Assembly (NCBI GenBank): GCA_021648845.1
Contig: JAKJHY010000011.1
Location: forward strand, 124,001-188,000
Source: Mycobacterium sp. MBM
GTDB lineage: Bacteria > Actinomycetota > Actinomycetes > Mycobacteriales > Mycobacteriaceae
Reading direction: 5' to 3'
Length of the DNA: 64,000 nucleotides
Under the pieces are notes generated by a model. It had not been told where the DNA came from. It made no database searches and was given only the letters and a program-made list of their open reading frames with translations. How positions within the stretch are numbered: the first letter of the stretch is position 1; every line of letters starts with the position of its first letter. Below are positions 1 through 9,498 of the stretch, one piece after another. Position numbers and translations under genes: made by a program.

Positions 1-804
1 GATCGACAGATAGGTCGCACGGGGGATGGTGCGCGCGGGGTCGCGGGCCTCCTCGCCGTAGATGGCCGAACCCTCGAATCCGATGAACGAGGCGTGGGCG
101 AACATCAGTGCCACGCCGAGCGCCCCGCCCAGCACCACGCTGGGGTTGAACGGCTCCAACGAGAAGTCGGCGACCGGGACGTCTTCGCCGAAGAGACTGA
201 ACACACTCAGGACGGTGATCATCAGAACTTCCAGCGTCATGAACACACCGAGCACCTTGGCGCCGGAATGCACACCCTGGACGCCCAGCCCGAGGCACAG
301 CAGCAACCCGACGAACGCGTAGACCCACCACGGAACGCTGATTCCCAGTGCGGGATTGAGTAGTTCCGCTGCGTAGTAGCCGAATCCGCCATAGAGCCCG
401 GCCTGGATCGCGTTGTAGGCGAAGATCGCCAGGGAGGCCGAGCCCAGGCCGGGAATCCGGCCGAGCCCGAGCGTGACGTACGCATAGAAGGCGCCGGCAT
501 TGGTCACGTGACGGCTCATTGCCACGTACCCGACGGCGAAGATCATCAGCACCACAGCCGCGATCACGAACGCACCGGGCATGCCGATGCCGTTGCCGGC
601 TCCGATGATGATCGGAAACAGCGCCACCACGACGGTCAACGGTGACGCGGCGGCGATGATGTAGAAGAAGATGCTCGGAACACCGAGCGTGTTTTCCTTC
701 AGGCCATGGTTACGCCGACCGCCGGGTGGCTCGGCATCGGCGGGCGTGGCGGACGGCGTCGTGATCGACCGTCGGGGTGGGATGGACGCAGTGACGTTCT
801 CCAT
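1..804 (-). CDS. APC family amino acid permease (3' end outside window)
   Basis: The reverse strand reads from an ATG at 804 to the window edge without a stop, giving 268 residues of a multi-pass membrane protein. After about 35 hydrophilic residues come at least six hydrophobic segments with the glycine-rich pattern of the amino acid-polyamine-organocation superfamily. The stretch GFEGSAIYGEEARDPARTIP near residues 240-260 is a hallmark loop of APC amino acid permeases. It lies 97 bases downstream of the aldolase on the same strand and probably ends the same operon, which suggests it imports the substrate of that pathway. The substrate cannot be read from the sequence. Confidence 0.85.
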   Translation of the reverse strand, partial: MENVTASIPPRRSITTPSATPADAEPPGGRRNHGLKENTLGVPSIFFYIIAAASPLTVVVALFPIIIGAGNGIGMPGAFVIAAVVLMIFAVGYVAMSRHVTNAGAFYAYVTLGLGRIPGLGSASLAIFAYNAIQAGLYGGFGYYAAELLNPALGISVPWWVYAFVGLLLCLGLGVQGVHSGAKVLGVFMTLEVLMITVLSVFSLFGEDVPVADFSLEPFNPSVVLGGALGVALMFAHASFIGFEGSAIYGEEARDPARTIPRATYLSI

Positions 805-858
805 GATGGTTCATCTCTCGTGATTCGTGAGGTTCGACGGGGCTGACTCCTTGTCCAT

Positions 859-883
859 GTGCTCGGCGGCCGTTGCCGAGCAC
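859..883 (-). other. intergenic stem-loop between aldolase and permease
   Basis: GTGCTCGGC at 859-867 pairs perfectly with GCCGAGCAC at 875-883 across a 7-base loop. No T-run follows on either strand, so it does not look like an intrinsic terminator. It sits inside the presumed operon and could be an mRNA processing or stability element that changes permease expression relative to the enzymes; that role is inference. Confidence 0.4.
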
Positions 884-901
884 AGCGGCGAAAACACTTG
901 C

Positions 902-1906
902 TCACCTCCTCATATCAAGCGCGAGATCGATGAGCAGATCTTCTTGCCCGCCGACCATCGACCGGCGGCCGGCTTCGACCAGTAGGGCGCGGGTCCCGAC
1001 ACCGACCTCGGCCGCGACGCGTTCGGCGTGCAGCAGGAAGCTGGAGTACACACCGGCGTAGCCCAGCGTCAGGGTTTCCCGGTCGACCCGCACCGGTCGC
1101 TGCTGCAGCGGGCGCACCACATCCTCGGCCGCGTCCATCAACGCGAACAGATCGCAGCGGTGCGCCCAGCCGTTGAGCTCGGCGACCGCGATGAACACCT
1201 CCAGCGGGCAGTTTCCCGCCCCGGCGCCCAACCCGGTCAGGGAGGCATCGACGCGGTGCGCGCCCTCCTCGACCGCGATGATCGAATTCGCCACGCCCAG
1301 GGCCAGATTGTGGTGTGCGTGCACACCGATCGACGTCCCCGGACTCAGAACTTCGCGATAGGCCCGCACCCGGTCGCGCACGCCCGTCATGGTGAGACGG
1401 CCTCCGGAATCCGTGACGTAGACGCAGTGCGCTCCGGCGTCCTCCATGACCTTCGCCTGCCGCGCAAGGTGATCGGGTTCGGTGAGGTGCGCCATCATCA
1501 GGAATCCCGCGACGTCCAGACCGAGACTCCTCGCGGTGGAGATGTGTTGACGGGCGATATCGGCCTCGGTGCAGTGCGTGGCGATCCGCACCGAGGTGAT
1601 ACCGGCATCGACGGCCGCCCGCAGATCGTCGACTGTGCCGACCCCGGGGAGCAACAGCGTGGTCAACTTTGCGTTGCGGACGACATCGGCGGCCGCGGCA
1701 ATCCATTCGATGTCACTGTGGGCGCCGGGGCCGTAGGTCAGCCCCGCACCGGCCAGTCCGTCGCCGTGGGCAACCTCGATCGCGGCCACGCCGGCACGAT
1801 CTAGCGCACGGGCAATGCGTCGGGTGTCCGCCAGACTCAGGGAGTGGCCGACGGCGTGCATCCCGTCACGCAGCGTGACGTCCTGCACGTAGATTTCGGT
1901 GCTCAC
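902..1906 (-). CDS. 4-hydroxy-2-oxovalerate aldolase (DmpG/MhpE/HsaF family)
   Basis: A 334-residue class II pyruvate aldolase that splits 4-hydroxy-2-oxo acids into pyruvate and an aldehyde. The N-terminus has the DVTLRDGMH signature (metal-binding Asp and catalytic His), and [11 protein letters not shown] near residue 200 supplies the two metal-ligand histidines. Length fits the family (about 335-345). The GTG start overlaps the stop of the upstream dehydrogenase by four bases, as usual for the channelling aldolase-dehydrogenase complex. No dienoate hydratase is nearby, so the 4-hydroxy-2-oxo acid probably does not come from meta-cleavage of an aromatic. Family certain; exact substrate unknown. 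Confidence 0.92.
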   Translation of the reverse strand: MSTEIYVQDVTLRDGMHAVGHSLSLADTRRIARALDRAGVAAIEVAHGDGLAGAGLTYGPGAHSDIEWIAAAADVVRNAKLTTLLLPGVGTVDDLRAAVDAGITSVRIATHCTEADIARQHISTARSLGLDVAGFLMMAHLTEPDHLARQAKVMEDAGAHCVYVTDSGGRLTMTGVRDRVRAYREVLSPGTSIGVHAHHNLALGVANSIIAVEEGAHRVDASLTGLGAGAGNCPLEVFIAVAELNGWAHRCDLFALMDAAEDVVRPLQQRPVRVDRETLTLGYAGVYSSFLLHAERVAAEVGVGTRALLVEAGRRSMVGGQEDLLIDLALDMRR

Positions 1907-2853
1907 GGCGCCGCCTCCACCGATGAGGCGGCCGAGACCGCATGTTCGCCGACACGGATCGCGGCGGCGGTCATGATGTCCAAGTTCCCGGCATAGCGGG
2001 GCAGGTAGTCACCGGCTCCCTCGACCTCGAGCAGCACCGTCACCTGTTGCAGGTCGGTGTCCCGGTTGGCCTCGGCGACCAGGCGCCGGCGCGGATCCGA
2101 TTGCGGTACAGCGGTAATCAGCACCTCCTGTTTGAGCCGGTACCCCGGCACGTAACGGGCGACTTCGCTCACCATCCGGCTCACCGCGGCGGCGATGGCC
2201 GCCTCTTCCACGGTGGACACCAGTGTTGCCACCGTGTCGCGCATGATCATCGCCGGTTCGGCCGGGTTGAGCACGATGATCGCCTTGCCGCGGTCGGCTC
2301 CGCCCACCGTCTCGATGGCGCGGGCCGTGGTCTGGGTGAACTCGTCGATGTTGGCCCGAGTCCCCGGACCGGCCGATCGGGACGAGATCGAGGCGACGAT
2401 CTCGGCGTAGTGCACCCTGCTCAGCCGGGACAGCGCCGCCACGATCGGTACCGTCGCCTGGCCGCCGCAGGTCACCATGTTGAGGTTTCGGTGTCCGATC
2501 ACGCCGGGCAGGTTGACCGCCGGCACCACGTACGGGCCGATGGCGGCCGGGGTGAGGTCGACGACCAGGCGCCCCGTCGGCGCGAGCCGGGCGTGATTGC
2601 TGCGGTGCGCTGCCGCACTGGTGGCGTCGAAGATGACGTCGATATCGTCGAAGACGCCCATGTGCAGCAGGCCGTCGACTCCGTCGGCGGTGACTGCTAC
2701 GTCGAATGCCGACGCTCGGGCCAGACCGTCACTGGCGGGGTCGATGCCGACCATGGCCGCGATATCGAGCACCGCCGACCGCCGCAGCTTGTACATCAGG
2801 TCGGTGCCGATGTTGCCGGAGCCGATGACCGCGGCCCGGGAATGGCGTCTCAC
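1903..2853 (-). CDS. acetaldehyde dehydrogenase (acylating), DmpF/MhpF/HsaG family
   Basis: A 316-residue NAD- and CoA-dependent dehydrogenase that converts the aldehyde released by the neighbouring aldolase to acyl-CoA. It has an N-terminal Rossmann motif ([14 protein letters not shown], residues 10-23) and the catalytic cysteine in [11 protein letters not shown] near residue 128. Length is normal for the family (310-320). It is translationally coupled to the aldolase by a four-base overlap and follows the U32-like gene by 39 bases. Aldolase and dehydrogenase normally form a heterotetramer with a substrate tunnel. Confidence 0.93.
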   Translation of the reverse strand: MRRHSRAAVIGSGNIGTDLMYKLRRSAVLDIAAMVGIDPASDGLARASAFDVAVTADGVDGLLHMGVFDDIDVIFDATSAAAHRSNHARLAPTGRLVVDLTPAAIGPYVVPAVNLPGVIGHRNLNMVTCGGQATVPIVAALSRLSRVHYAEIVASISSRSAGPGTRANIDEFTQTTARAIETVGGADRGKAIIVLNPAEPAMIMRDTVATLVSTVEEAAIAAAVSRMVSEVARYVPGYRLKQEVLITAVPQSDPRRRLVAEANRDTDLQQVTVLLEVEGAGDYLPRYAGNLDIMTAAAIRVGEHAVSAASSVEAAP

Positions 2854-2892
2854 GTTTGATTCCTCCGTGTCCCGACAGGGGCGTCTGGTCGC

Positions 2893-3855
2893 TCAGTTGG
2901 TCGACGCTGTGGCGGCGGCACGGGGACGCGGTGAGACCGCCACGTCCGGAGCGCTGCGGGCGGCGAGTTCGTTCAGGATGGCGGCGTGCCGCACCTTGTG
3001 GCGGATCAGTTCCTCGTGGAACTCGGGCCGGACCCAGCCGTTGTACATGACGGCCTCGGACTCACCGGGCTCGACCTTGAAGTAGACCGGTCCGGCCACC
3101 CGGGCGATGTCGCCGGCCTCCCACAACCGGTTCATTCCGCCGAAGGATTCGAAGGTCTCGGCCCAGACATCGAGCGGGATGTCCACCGAGCGGCGAATGG
3201 CGGCCAGCATCGGCCGGCTCAGATCGCCGACCGGGTTCACGCTGTCGGCGCCCAGATTCTGCAGGATCTTGATCGAGGCGGGATTGGCATGGCCGGCGTA
3301 GACCGAGATTTTGAACTTGGCATCTGCGGGGATGTGTCCGGCGTCGCGCGCCTTGTTCAGGATGTCGAGAACGCCTTCGTCCCAGACGAGTACACCACGG
3401 ATACCGGTGGAGAAGATCCGTAGATAGTCGTCCAGCAGGTAACGGACGTTGTCGAGCCCGCGGACGCGTCGTCCGCCGGCGGTGCCCTCGGTGCTCAGCG
3501 CCTGACGTCCGAGATCCCAGCCCGTGCGGGGGCCGGGCACCGCGATCAGCTCGATGTGGTTCTCCGCGGCCAACTCGGCGACATCGCGCAGCTCTCCGGT
3601 GTTGAGCAAGGTCGTGCCACCACCGAACGCGATGATGCGGTGGATGTGCACATCTTGTTTCGCGGACTCGTCCAGAAGCACCTCAAGGGTCGAAAGACGT
3701 TCGACACCAGAGATTTCCAGTCGATAGGCACCACCGTCGTCGAATGACTTGGTGGATGCGGCGAGGGTGTAGTCGTCGGCCGACAACAGGCCCTGCGAAG
3801 CCAGGATGCTGGCTCCGTCGACCTGTGATGAACGGCTGTCGGCTGCGGTGGGCAT
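2893..3855 (-). CDS. TIM-barrel protein, U32-peptidase-like, function unknown
   Basis: A 320-residue soluble protein, first gene of the operon. The ATG at 3855 was chosen because AAGGAG lies 7 bases upstream; a longer in-frame reading to 3915 runs through the operator region. Segments such as HRIIAFGGGTTLLNTGELRD, KISVYAGHANPASIKILQNL and RSVDIPLDVWAETFESFGG suggest alternating strands and helices of a TIM barrel and loosely recall the peptidase U32 family, many members of which are not peptidases. No U32 cysteine cluster is visible, so an iron-sulfur hydroxylase is unlikely. Position suggests it makes or feeds the 4-hydroxy-2-oxo acid used by the aldolase. Assignment uncertain. Confidence 0.6.
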   Translation of the reverse strand: MPTAADSRSSQVDGASILASQGLLSADDYTLAASTKSFDDGGAYRLEISGVERLSTLEVLLDESAKQDVHIHRIIAFGGGTTLLNTGELRDVAELAAENHIELIAVPGPRTGWDLGRQALSTEGTAGGRRVRGLDNVRYLLDDYLRIFSTGIRGVLVWDEGVLDILNKARDAGHIPADAKFKISVYAGHANPASIKILQNLGADSVNPVGDLSRPMLAAIRRSVDIPLDVWAETFESFGGMNRLWEAGDIARVAGPVYFKVEPGESEAVMYNGWVRPEFHEELIRHKVRHAAILNELAARSAPDVAVSPRPRAAATASTN

Positions 3856-3896
3856 TGCGTCTCCTTCGAGCTGATGAGGTCGGCACCGAGAGATTT

Positions 3897-3907
3897 TCAC
3901 TGAGTGA
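3897..3907. promoter_or_regulatory. palindrome TCACTGAGTGA, candidate IclR operator 1
   Basis: A perfect 5+1+5 palindrome between the divergent operon start (3855) and the IclR gene (4009). The same half-site TCACT recurs at 3912-3916, in ATCACTGAGC just upstream of the regulator, and in the palindrome at 4001-4013, which suggests one protein binding several sites. Confidence 0.5.
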
Positions 3908-4000
3908 TATCTCACTGCGCTGAATGAAATCTAGAAGAACCGTCCCCCGCTGTCAACAGGAAGCCCGGGGCTCACTGGCTATCACTGAGCACTGGTAACC

Positions 4001-4013
4001 TTCACTGGGTGAA
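4001..4013. promoter_or_regulatory. inverted repeat TTCAC-TGG-GTGAA over the IclR start, candidate operator 2
   Basis: A perfect inverted repeat with 5-base arms and a 3-base spacer that overlaps the GTG start codon of the IclR gene at 4009. Binding here would give autorepression. The half-site matches that of the palindrome at 3897-3907. Confidence 0.45.
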
Positions 4014-4782
4014 AACGCAGACACGACCCGACAAGGGCGCAAGCCTCATCGGCGTCGAACGCACAGCGCGAATCCTCAGTGCGGTGGCCGATGCGGAAAC
4101 CGGCAATCTGACCGAGATATCAAGGCGCACAGAGCTCAACGAAGCCACCGTGCTGAGGTATCTGAACAGTCTCGCTTCGCTTGGATACGTCGAGCGGTTC
4201 AACACCGCCCAATACCGGCTCGGCTGGGAAATTTTCCGACTGGGGCAGCGCGCCTTCTCCGGCCAGGTCCCCGCCGACGCGGTGCTGCCCACCATGGAGC
4301 GGCTGATGGAAGAGTTCAACGAGACGGTGAACTTCGCGGCACACAAGGACCGCAGCGTGGTCATCCTGGAAGTCGTCGAGAGCCGGCGCGCCGTGAAGAA
4401 GGTCAGCGACGTCGGGCAATCCGACCCCTGGCACGCCTCCGCACTGGGCAAGGCGCTGATGGCGACCATGACCGACAGCGTCTGGCGAGACATCGTGGCG
4501 TCCGCGGGACTACCGGAGCTGACCCCGCACACCATCACCTCGATGAAGAAGATGGCCGCCGAGATCTCCGACATTCGCGAACAGGGTTTCGCCGTCGACC
4601 GCGAGGAGGCGGCCGAGGAACTGACCTGTGTGGCCGCCGCGGTTCCCGCGTCCAACGGTGGTCCATCACGGTACGCGCTAAGCATCAGTTTCCTTACCCA
4701 CCGATTGACCCCGGAACGCCTGAAACATGCTGGTGCGCAGGTGAAAGCCGGGGCCCGGGAGATCTCGGCCAAACTGCCGTGA
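4009..4782 (+). CDS. IclR family transcriptional regulator
   Basis: A 257-residue regulator with a GTG start. Residues about 18-80 form the winged helix (SLIGVERTARILSAVADA, then LTEISRRTELNEATVLRYLNSL as the recognition part), followed by the IclR effector domain including HASALGKALMA and EEAAEELTCVAAAVPASNG. It is transcribed divergently from the catabolic operon with about 150 bases between the starts, and shared TCACT repeats in that space make it the likely local regulator. Effector unknown, perhaps the substrate of the aldolase pathway. Confidence 0.92.
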   Translation: MKTQTRPDKGASLIGVERTARILSAVADAETGNLTEISRRTELNEATVLRYLNSLASLGYVERFNTAQYRLGWEIFRLGQRAFSGQVPADAVLPTMERLMEEFNETVNFAAHKDRSVVILEVVESRRAVKKVSDVGQSDPWHASALGKALMATMTDSVWRDIVASAGLPELTPHTITSMKKMAAEISDIREQGFAVDREEAAEELTCVAAAVPASNGGPSRYALSISFLTHRLTPERLKHAGAQVKAGAREISAKLP

Positions 4783-5473
4783 CGCAGCCGAGCGCGACGT
4801 CGGGCCGTCTGCACGGCAAGGCCATCGTGGTCACGGGGGCGACGTCGGGAATCGGCCTGGTGACGGCAACCCGCCTGCACGCCAAGGGGGCGTGCGTCCT
4901 GGTGACCGGACGGGACGTCGAGGCGGGCCGGCAGCTGGCCCGCTCGCTGGACGAGCGAGTGCATTTCGTCGCCGCCGACCTCACCGAGCCGGGTGCGCCG
5001 ACGGTTGTGGTCGACGGGTGCCGGGACGCGTTCGGCGGCATCGACGGCGTGGTCAACACCTTCGCCGCCATCGCCATGGTTCAGGCGGGTGCCGCGGCCA
5101 TGGAACGCGGCGGGTCGATCGTCAACGTCACCTCACGCCTGGCGGTCGCGGGGTGCCGACCATGGCGGTGTACGCGGCATCCAAGGGAGCGGTCCAGGCG
5201 CTGACACTGTCGGCGGCCGTCGAACTTGCACCACTGGGCATCCGGGTCAACGATGTGGCGCCGGGCATGACCCGAACGCCGCTGTATGACAGCTGGCTGG
5301 CCGACACCGCTGATCCCGCTGAGACCGAGCGTGCGGCCGTCGCGCGAATTCCACTGCCGCGTCTGGGCTCACCGCAGGATGTCGCGGACGCCGTCGCCTA
5401 TCTGGTGTCCGATGACGCACAGCACGTCACCGGCACCAGCATCAAGGTCGACGGCGGCTACACCGCTCAGTGA
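4779..5473 (+). pseudogene. short-chain dehydrogenase/reductase, frameshifted and internally deleted
   Basis: The first part (4779 to about 5153) has the SDR cofactor motif GATSGIG and the strand GGSIVNVTS; the rest continues in another frame from about 5154 with YAASKGAVQAL (catalytic YxxxK), PGMTRTPL and the C-terminal VDGGYTAQ. Joining them needs one extra G in the GGGG run at 5150-5153. In addition only about 14 residues separate VVNTFAAI from the GGSIVN strand, where SDRs have roughly 45, so an internal segment holding helices D/E is gone. Two independent lesions argue for a real pseudogene rather than a single base-call error. It starts four bases inside the end of the IclR gene and probably once belonged to that pathway. 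Confidence 0.75.
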
Positions 5474-5507
5474 CCTTGACGACCGCACTGTTTGCGCGGC
5501 ATTCGGC

Positions 5508-5915
5508 TCACCGCAACCTCTTCAGAAGAGCCTGCAGCGCAAGCAGTTCCGCATCGCTCAACGCCGCGAAGGCCGGCGGCGCGGGATCTTCGACAGAATC
5601 GATGCGTTCGACGAGTTCGCGACCCTGGTCGGTGATCGACACGGTCTTGCATCGGCGGTTGTTCGGGTCGATCTGGCGGACCACCAATCCGCGCTCCTCC
5701 AGATCGTTGACCGCCACCGTGGCCGCGGGTGCGTCCATGGTGGCCGCATCGGCCACACCCTTGACGGTCATCGGCCCGGATGCCAGCCGCTTGAGCACCC
5801 GGATACGGCTGAACGGCAGACCGGACTGTTCGACGACGGCACGCTTCCAGCCGTCGCGGTTCTGGTGCACCACCGACGCCATCAGCTGCCACACCTGGTC
5901 TGCCCGATCAGACAT
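5508..5915 (-). CDS. MarR family transcriptional regulator
   Basis: A 135-residue winged-helix protein. The central part (GPMTVKGVADAATMDAPAATVAVNDLEERGLV, residues about 47-79) is the DNA-binding helix pair, followed by a wing containing DPNNRRCKTVSIT. It overlaps the end of the MFS gene by eight bases on the same strand, so the two are co-transcribed, and it probably controls the exporter in response to a ligand that is also exported. Confidence 0.88.
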   Translation of the reverse strand: MSDRADQVWQLMASVVHQNRDGWKRAVVEQSGLPFSRIRVLKRLASGPMTVKGVADAATMDAPAATVAVNDLEERGLVVRQIDPNNRRCKTVSITDQGRELVERIDSVEDPAPPAFAALSDAELLALQALLKRLR

Positions 5916-7350
5916 CGACGGCCGCCTTGGGAGCGTCGATGAGCGGGGCCAGCCGCCGCGCCGACTCCATGGCCCGCGGTGAGGTCGACACGACGCCGAG
6001 CACCACGATCAGCACGCCCAACCCCACACACACCAGCCACAGCGGACGCGCCGAGGCGGTGAAGCTGCCGGTGCCTGCCAGCGCTGCACCTGCCACCGAA
6101 CCGCACAGCGCCACACCGATGCTCACACCGATCTGGCGGCTGGTGCTGGTGACCGCCGACGCGGCGCCGGCCCGGTCCAGCGGCATGCCACTGACGGCCG
6201 CATTGGTGATGGGTGCGTTGACCATCGAGAACCCGATGCCGAACAGCGCGAACACCGCCATCAGCGACCACACCGGCGCGGTTTCCGGGAGCAGCGCCAG
6301 TGCCGCGGAGGCCAGGGCGATCATCACCCCGGAGGCCAGCAGCGACGGCCGGGCCCCGTAGCGCCCCACCATCCGCCCCGACAGCGGCGAGAAGACCAGC
6401 GCACCGACCGCGATCGGCAGATAGATCAGTCCGGTCTGCACGGCCGAGAAGCCGCGCGCACCCTGCAGGTACAGCGACATCATGAACAGCAGCGCGCCCC
6501 AGGACGCGAACGCGCCGATCGCGATCACCGTCGCGGAAGCGAAGGGCACGCTGCGAAAGAAGCGCAGATCCAGGAACGGGTCGACCCGTCGGGACTCGTA
6601 GCCCAGGAAGGCGACGAAGGCCGACACCGCCACCGCGCCCGCGGTGAGCACCCGAACGTTGTCCCACCCGAGCGCGGGACCTTCGATCAGGGTGAAGACC
6701 GCGCCGAAGAGGAACACCACCGCCAGCACCTGGCCGACCGGATCGATGTTGCGCATCGTCGCCGATCGGGTCTCGGGGACGAAGATCGCCGTCAGCACGA
6801 CGGCCGCCAGGCAAATCGGCAGATTGATCCAGAACACCGCCCGCCAGCTGATCAGGTGGATGAGCAGGCCACCGACCGCGGGGCCGAGCGCCATCGCGAT
6901 ACCGACCACCGCCCCCCAGATGCCGATCGCGCGGGCGCGTTCGACCGGCCCGGTGAATACCTGCGAGATGATGGACAGCGCCACCGGGTTGAGCATCGAA
7001 CCGCCGATGGCCTGCAGGAATCGGGCGCCGATCAGGGCGTCGATGCCCGGTGCGAGACTGCACAGCAGCGAGCCGAGGGCGAAGATCAGCAGTCCGATCT
7101 GGAAGACCCGGCGTCTTCCGAAGCGGTCGCCCATCGCGCCGGAGAGCATGAGCAGCGAGGCGAGCACCAGGGTGTAGACGTCGATGACCCATTGCAGCTG
7201 CGAGGCCGTGGCGCCCAGATCCTCGCGGATGGACGGGACCGCGACGTTGACGATGGTGGCGTCCATCGACACGATCAGCAAACTCAGGCAACAGGACGCC
7301 AGGACGATCGCCTTGCGCCGAGGCGTCAGCGTGCTGATCGTTTCATTCAC
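5908..7350 (-). CDS. MFS drug exporter, DHA2 (14-TMS) type
   Basis: A 480-residue inner-membrane proton antiporter. The N-terminus carries VSMDATIVNVAVPSIREDLG, typical of the DHA2 family, and the loop GDRFGRRRVFQIG is MFS motif A; GARFLQAIGGSMLNP follows in the fourth helix region. About 14 hydrophobic stretches are visible. The following MarR gene overlaps it by 8 bases. An inverted repeat at the start codon is a candidate operator. Confidence 0.88.
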   Translation of the reverse strand: MNETISTLTPRRKAIVLASCCLSLLIVSMDATIVNVAVPSIREDLGATASQLQWVIDVYTLVLASLLMLSGAMGDRFGRRRVFQIGLLIFALGSLLCSLAPGIDALIGARFLQAIGGSMLNPVALSIISQVFTGPVERARAIGIWGAVVGIAMALGPAVGGLLIHLISWRAVFWINLPICLAAVVLTAIFVPETRSATMRNIDPVGQVLAVVFLFGAVFTLIEGPALGWDNVRVLTAGAVAVSAFVAFLGYESRRVDPFLDLRFFRSVPFASATVIAIGAFASWGALLFMMSLYLQGARGFSAVQTGLIYLPIAVGALVFSPLSGRMVGRYGARPSLLASGVMIALASAALALLPETAPVWSLMAVFALFGIGFSMVNAPITNAAVSGMPLDRAGAASAVTSTSRQIGVSIGVALCGSVAGAALAGTGSFTASARPLWLVCVGLGVLIVVLGVVSTSPRAMESARRLAPLIDAPKAAVDV

Positions 7351-7362
7351 ACAACGATTGTG
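7350..7362. promoter_or_regulatory. inverted repeat CACAA-CGA-TTGTG at the MFS start codon, candidate MarR operator
   Basis: Perfect 5-base arms with a 3-base centre, beginning at the first base of the exporter start codon. A neighbouring ACAACTG at 7367-7373 partly repeats the half-site. MarR proteins usually bind such short palindromes over promoters or starts, so repression by the downstream MarR is plausible. Confidence 0.4.
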
Positions 7363-7426
7363 AAACTACAACTGTTTGGCGGGCAAGGCGTCCCGCAGTG
7401 AGAAATCTCGCAGTTTCGCGACGCGG

Positions 7427-8728
<1,302 letters not shown>

Positions 8729-8751
8729 TGGAACCCCTTCTCTGGGCGTCG

Positions 8752-9498
8752 TCACGGGTGAGGCGGCCCAAAGACCGTCTCTTGGTACTGGACGGTAGTC
8801 GCTAACAATCCGGCGCGCTTGCGGGGGGGTTCCCCGGCGGGCGGATCGGTCGGCTCCGGGGCCGATGTCCACGGCCGCCAGGTCCGGGTCAAGGTCTCGT
8901 AGGCGGCCGTGATGCGGGCGGCAACGATATCCGGCTCGATGGGGGGCTGACCCGGTGTACCCAGCCCCCGGGTGGCGGCGTTCATCACCGCCGTCCAGGT
9001 CTCCAGCACCAGGTGCACCGCGTCGTGATCCCGGGGCAGACCCATCCGCTCGGCGAGGGCGACAACGGTGGGGAAATGATCCTGCTGCTGGCGGTACGGG
9101 ATATTCGTCACAGCCAGACTGGCCGAGGAGTTCACGATCCGGATCAGCGCCGCCATGCGGTGGAAGACGGGTGTCGGCCTGCCGTCCAGACCGGGCTGCA
9201 GCGCCTTGAGGTGGGCCCGCAGCATCGCCTCGAACTCGGTGATATCGGTGGGCTGGCGCGCCAGTTCGTCGGCGACGAAGGCGGCGGTGTCTTCGATGAT
9301 GGCGAAGATCACCGCTTCCTTGGTCGGAAAGTACCGGCTGAAGGTGCGCGGCGATACGTCCGCGGCGGCCGCGATCTGTTCGACGGTGGTGTTGTCGAAA
9401 CCCTGCCGCTCGCACAACTCGGCGGCCGTCTGAATCAGCGTGACACGGGTCCGCAGCTTCTTTCGCTCCCGTAGACCGCTGGGCGGCCGCTCAGACAT
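8752..9498 (-). CDS. TetR family regulator (tandem paralogue 1)
   Basis: A 248-residue TetR protein. Its HTH region (LRERKKLRTRVTLIQTAAEL, then TTVEQIAAAADVSPRTFSRYF) is near-identical to that of the gene immediately upstream, whose stop it overlaps by eight bases at 9491-9498. The ATG at 9498 is the first that preserves this N-terminus; the frame stays open upstream over the other gene. The long C-terminal tail (residues about 215-248, Pro-rich) is unusual. Its end is 23 bases before gltA2, suggesting a possible role in central carbon metabolism; the ligand is unknown. Confidence 0.85.
   Translation of the reverse strand: MSERPPSGLRERKKLRTRVTLIQTAAELCERQGFDNTTVEQIAAAADVSPRTFSRYFPTKEAVIFAIIEDTAAFVADELARQPTDITEFEAMLRAHLKALQPGLDGRPTPVFHRMAALIRIVNSSASLAVTNIPYRQQQDHFPTVVALAERMGLPRDHDAVHLVLETWTAVMNAATRGLGTPGQPPIEPDIVAARITAAYETLTRTWRPWTSAPEPTDPPAGEPPRKRAGLLATTVQYQETVFGPPHP

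Noticed and set aside
902..1706. Long overlapping reading frames antisense or out of frame to the aldolase and dehydrogenase
   Set aside because: They are GC-rich shadow frames with Arg/Gly-rich composition and no motif, opposite well-supported genes.
4002..4964. A 320-codon minus-strand frame over the IclR gene
   Set aside because: Ser/Arg-rich shadow of a gene with a clear winged helix and effector domain.
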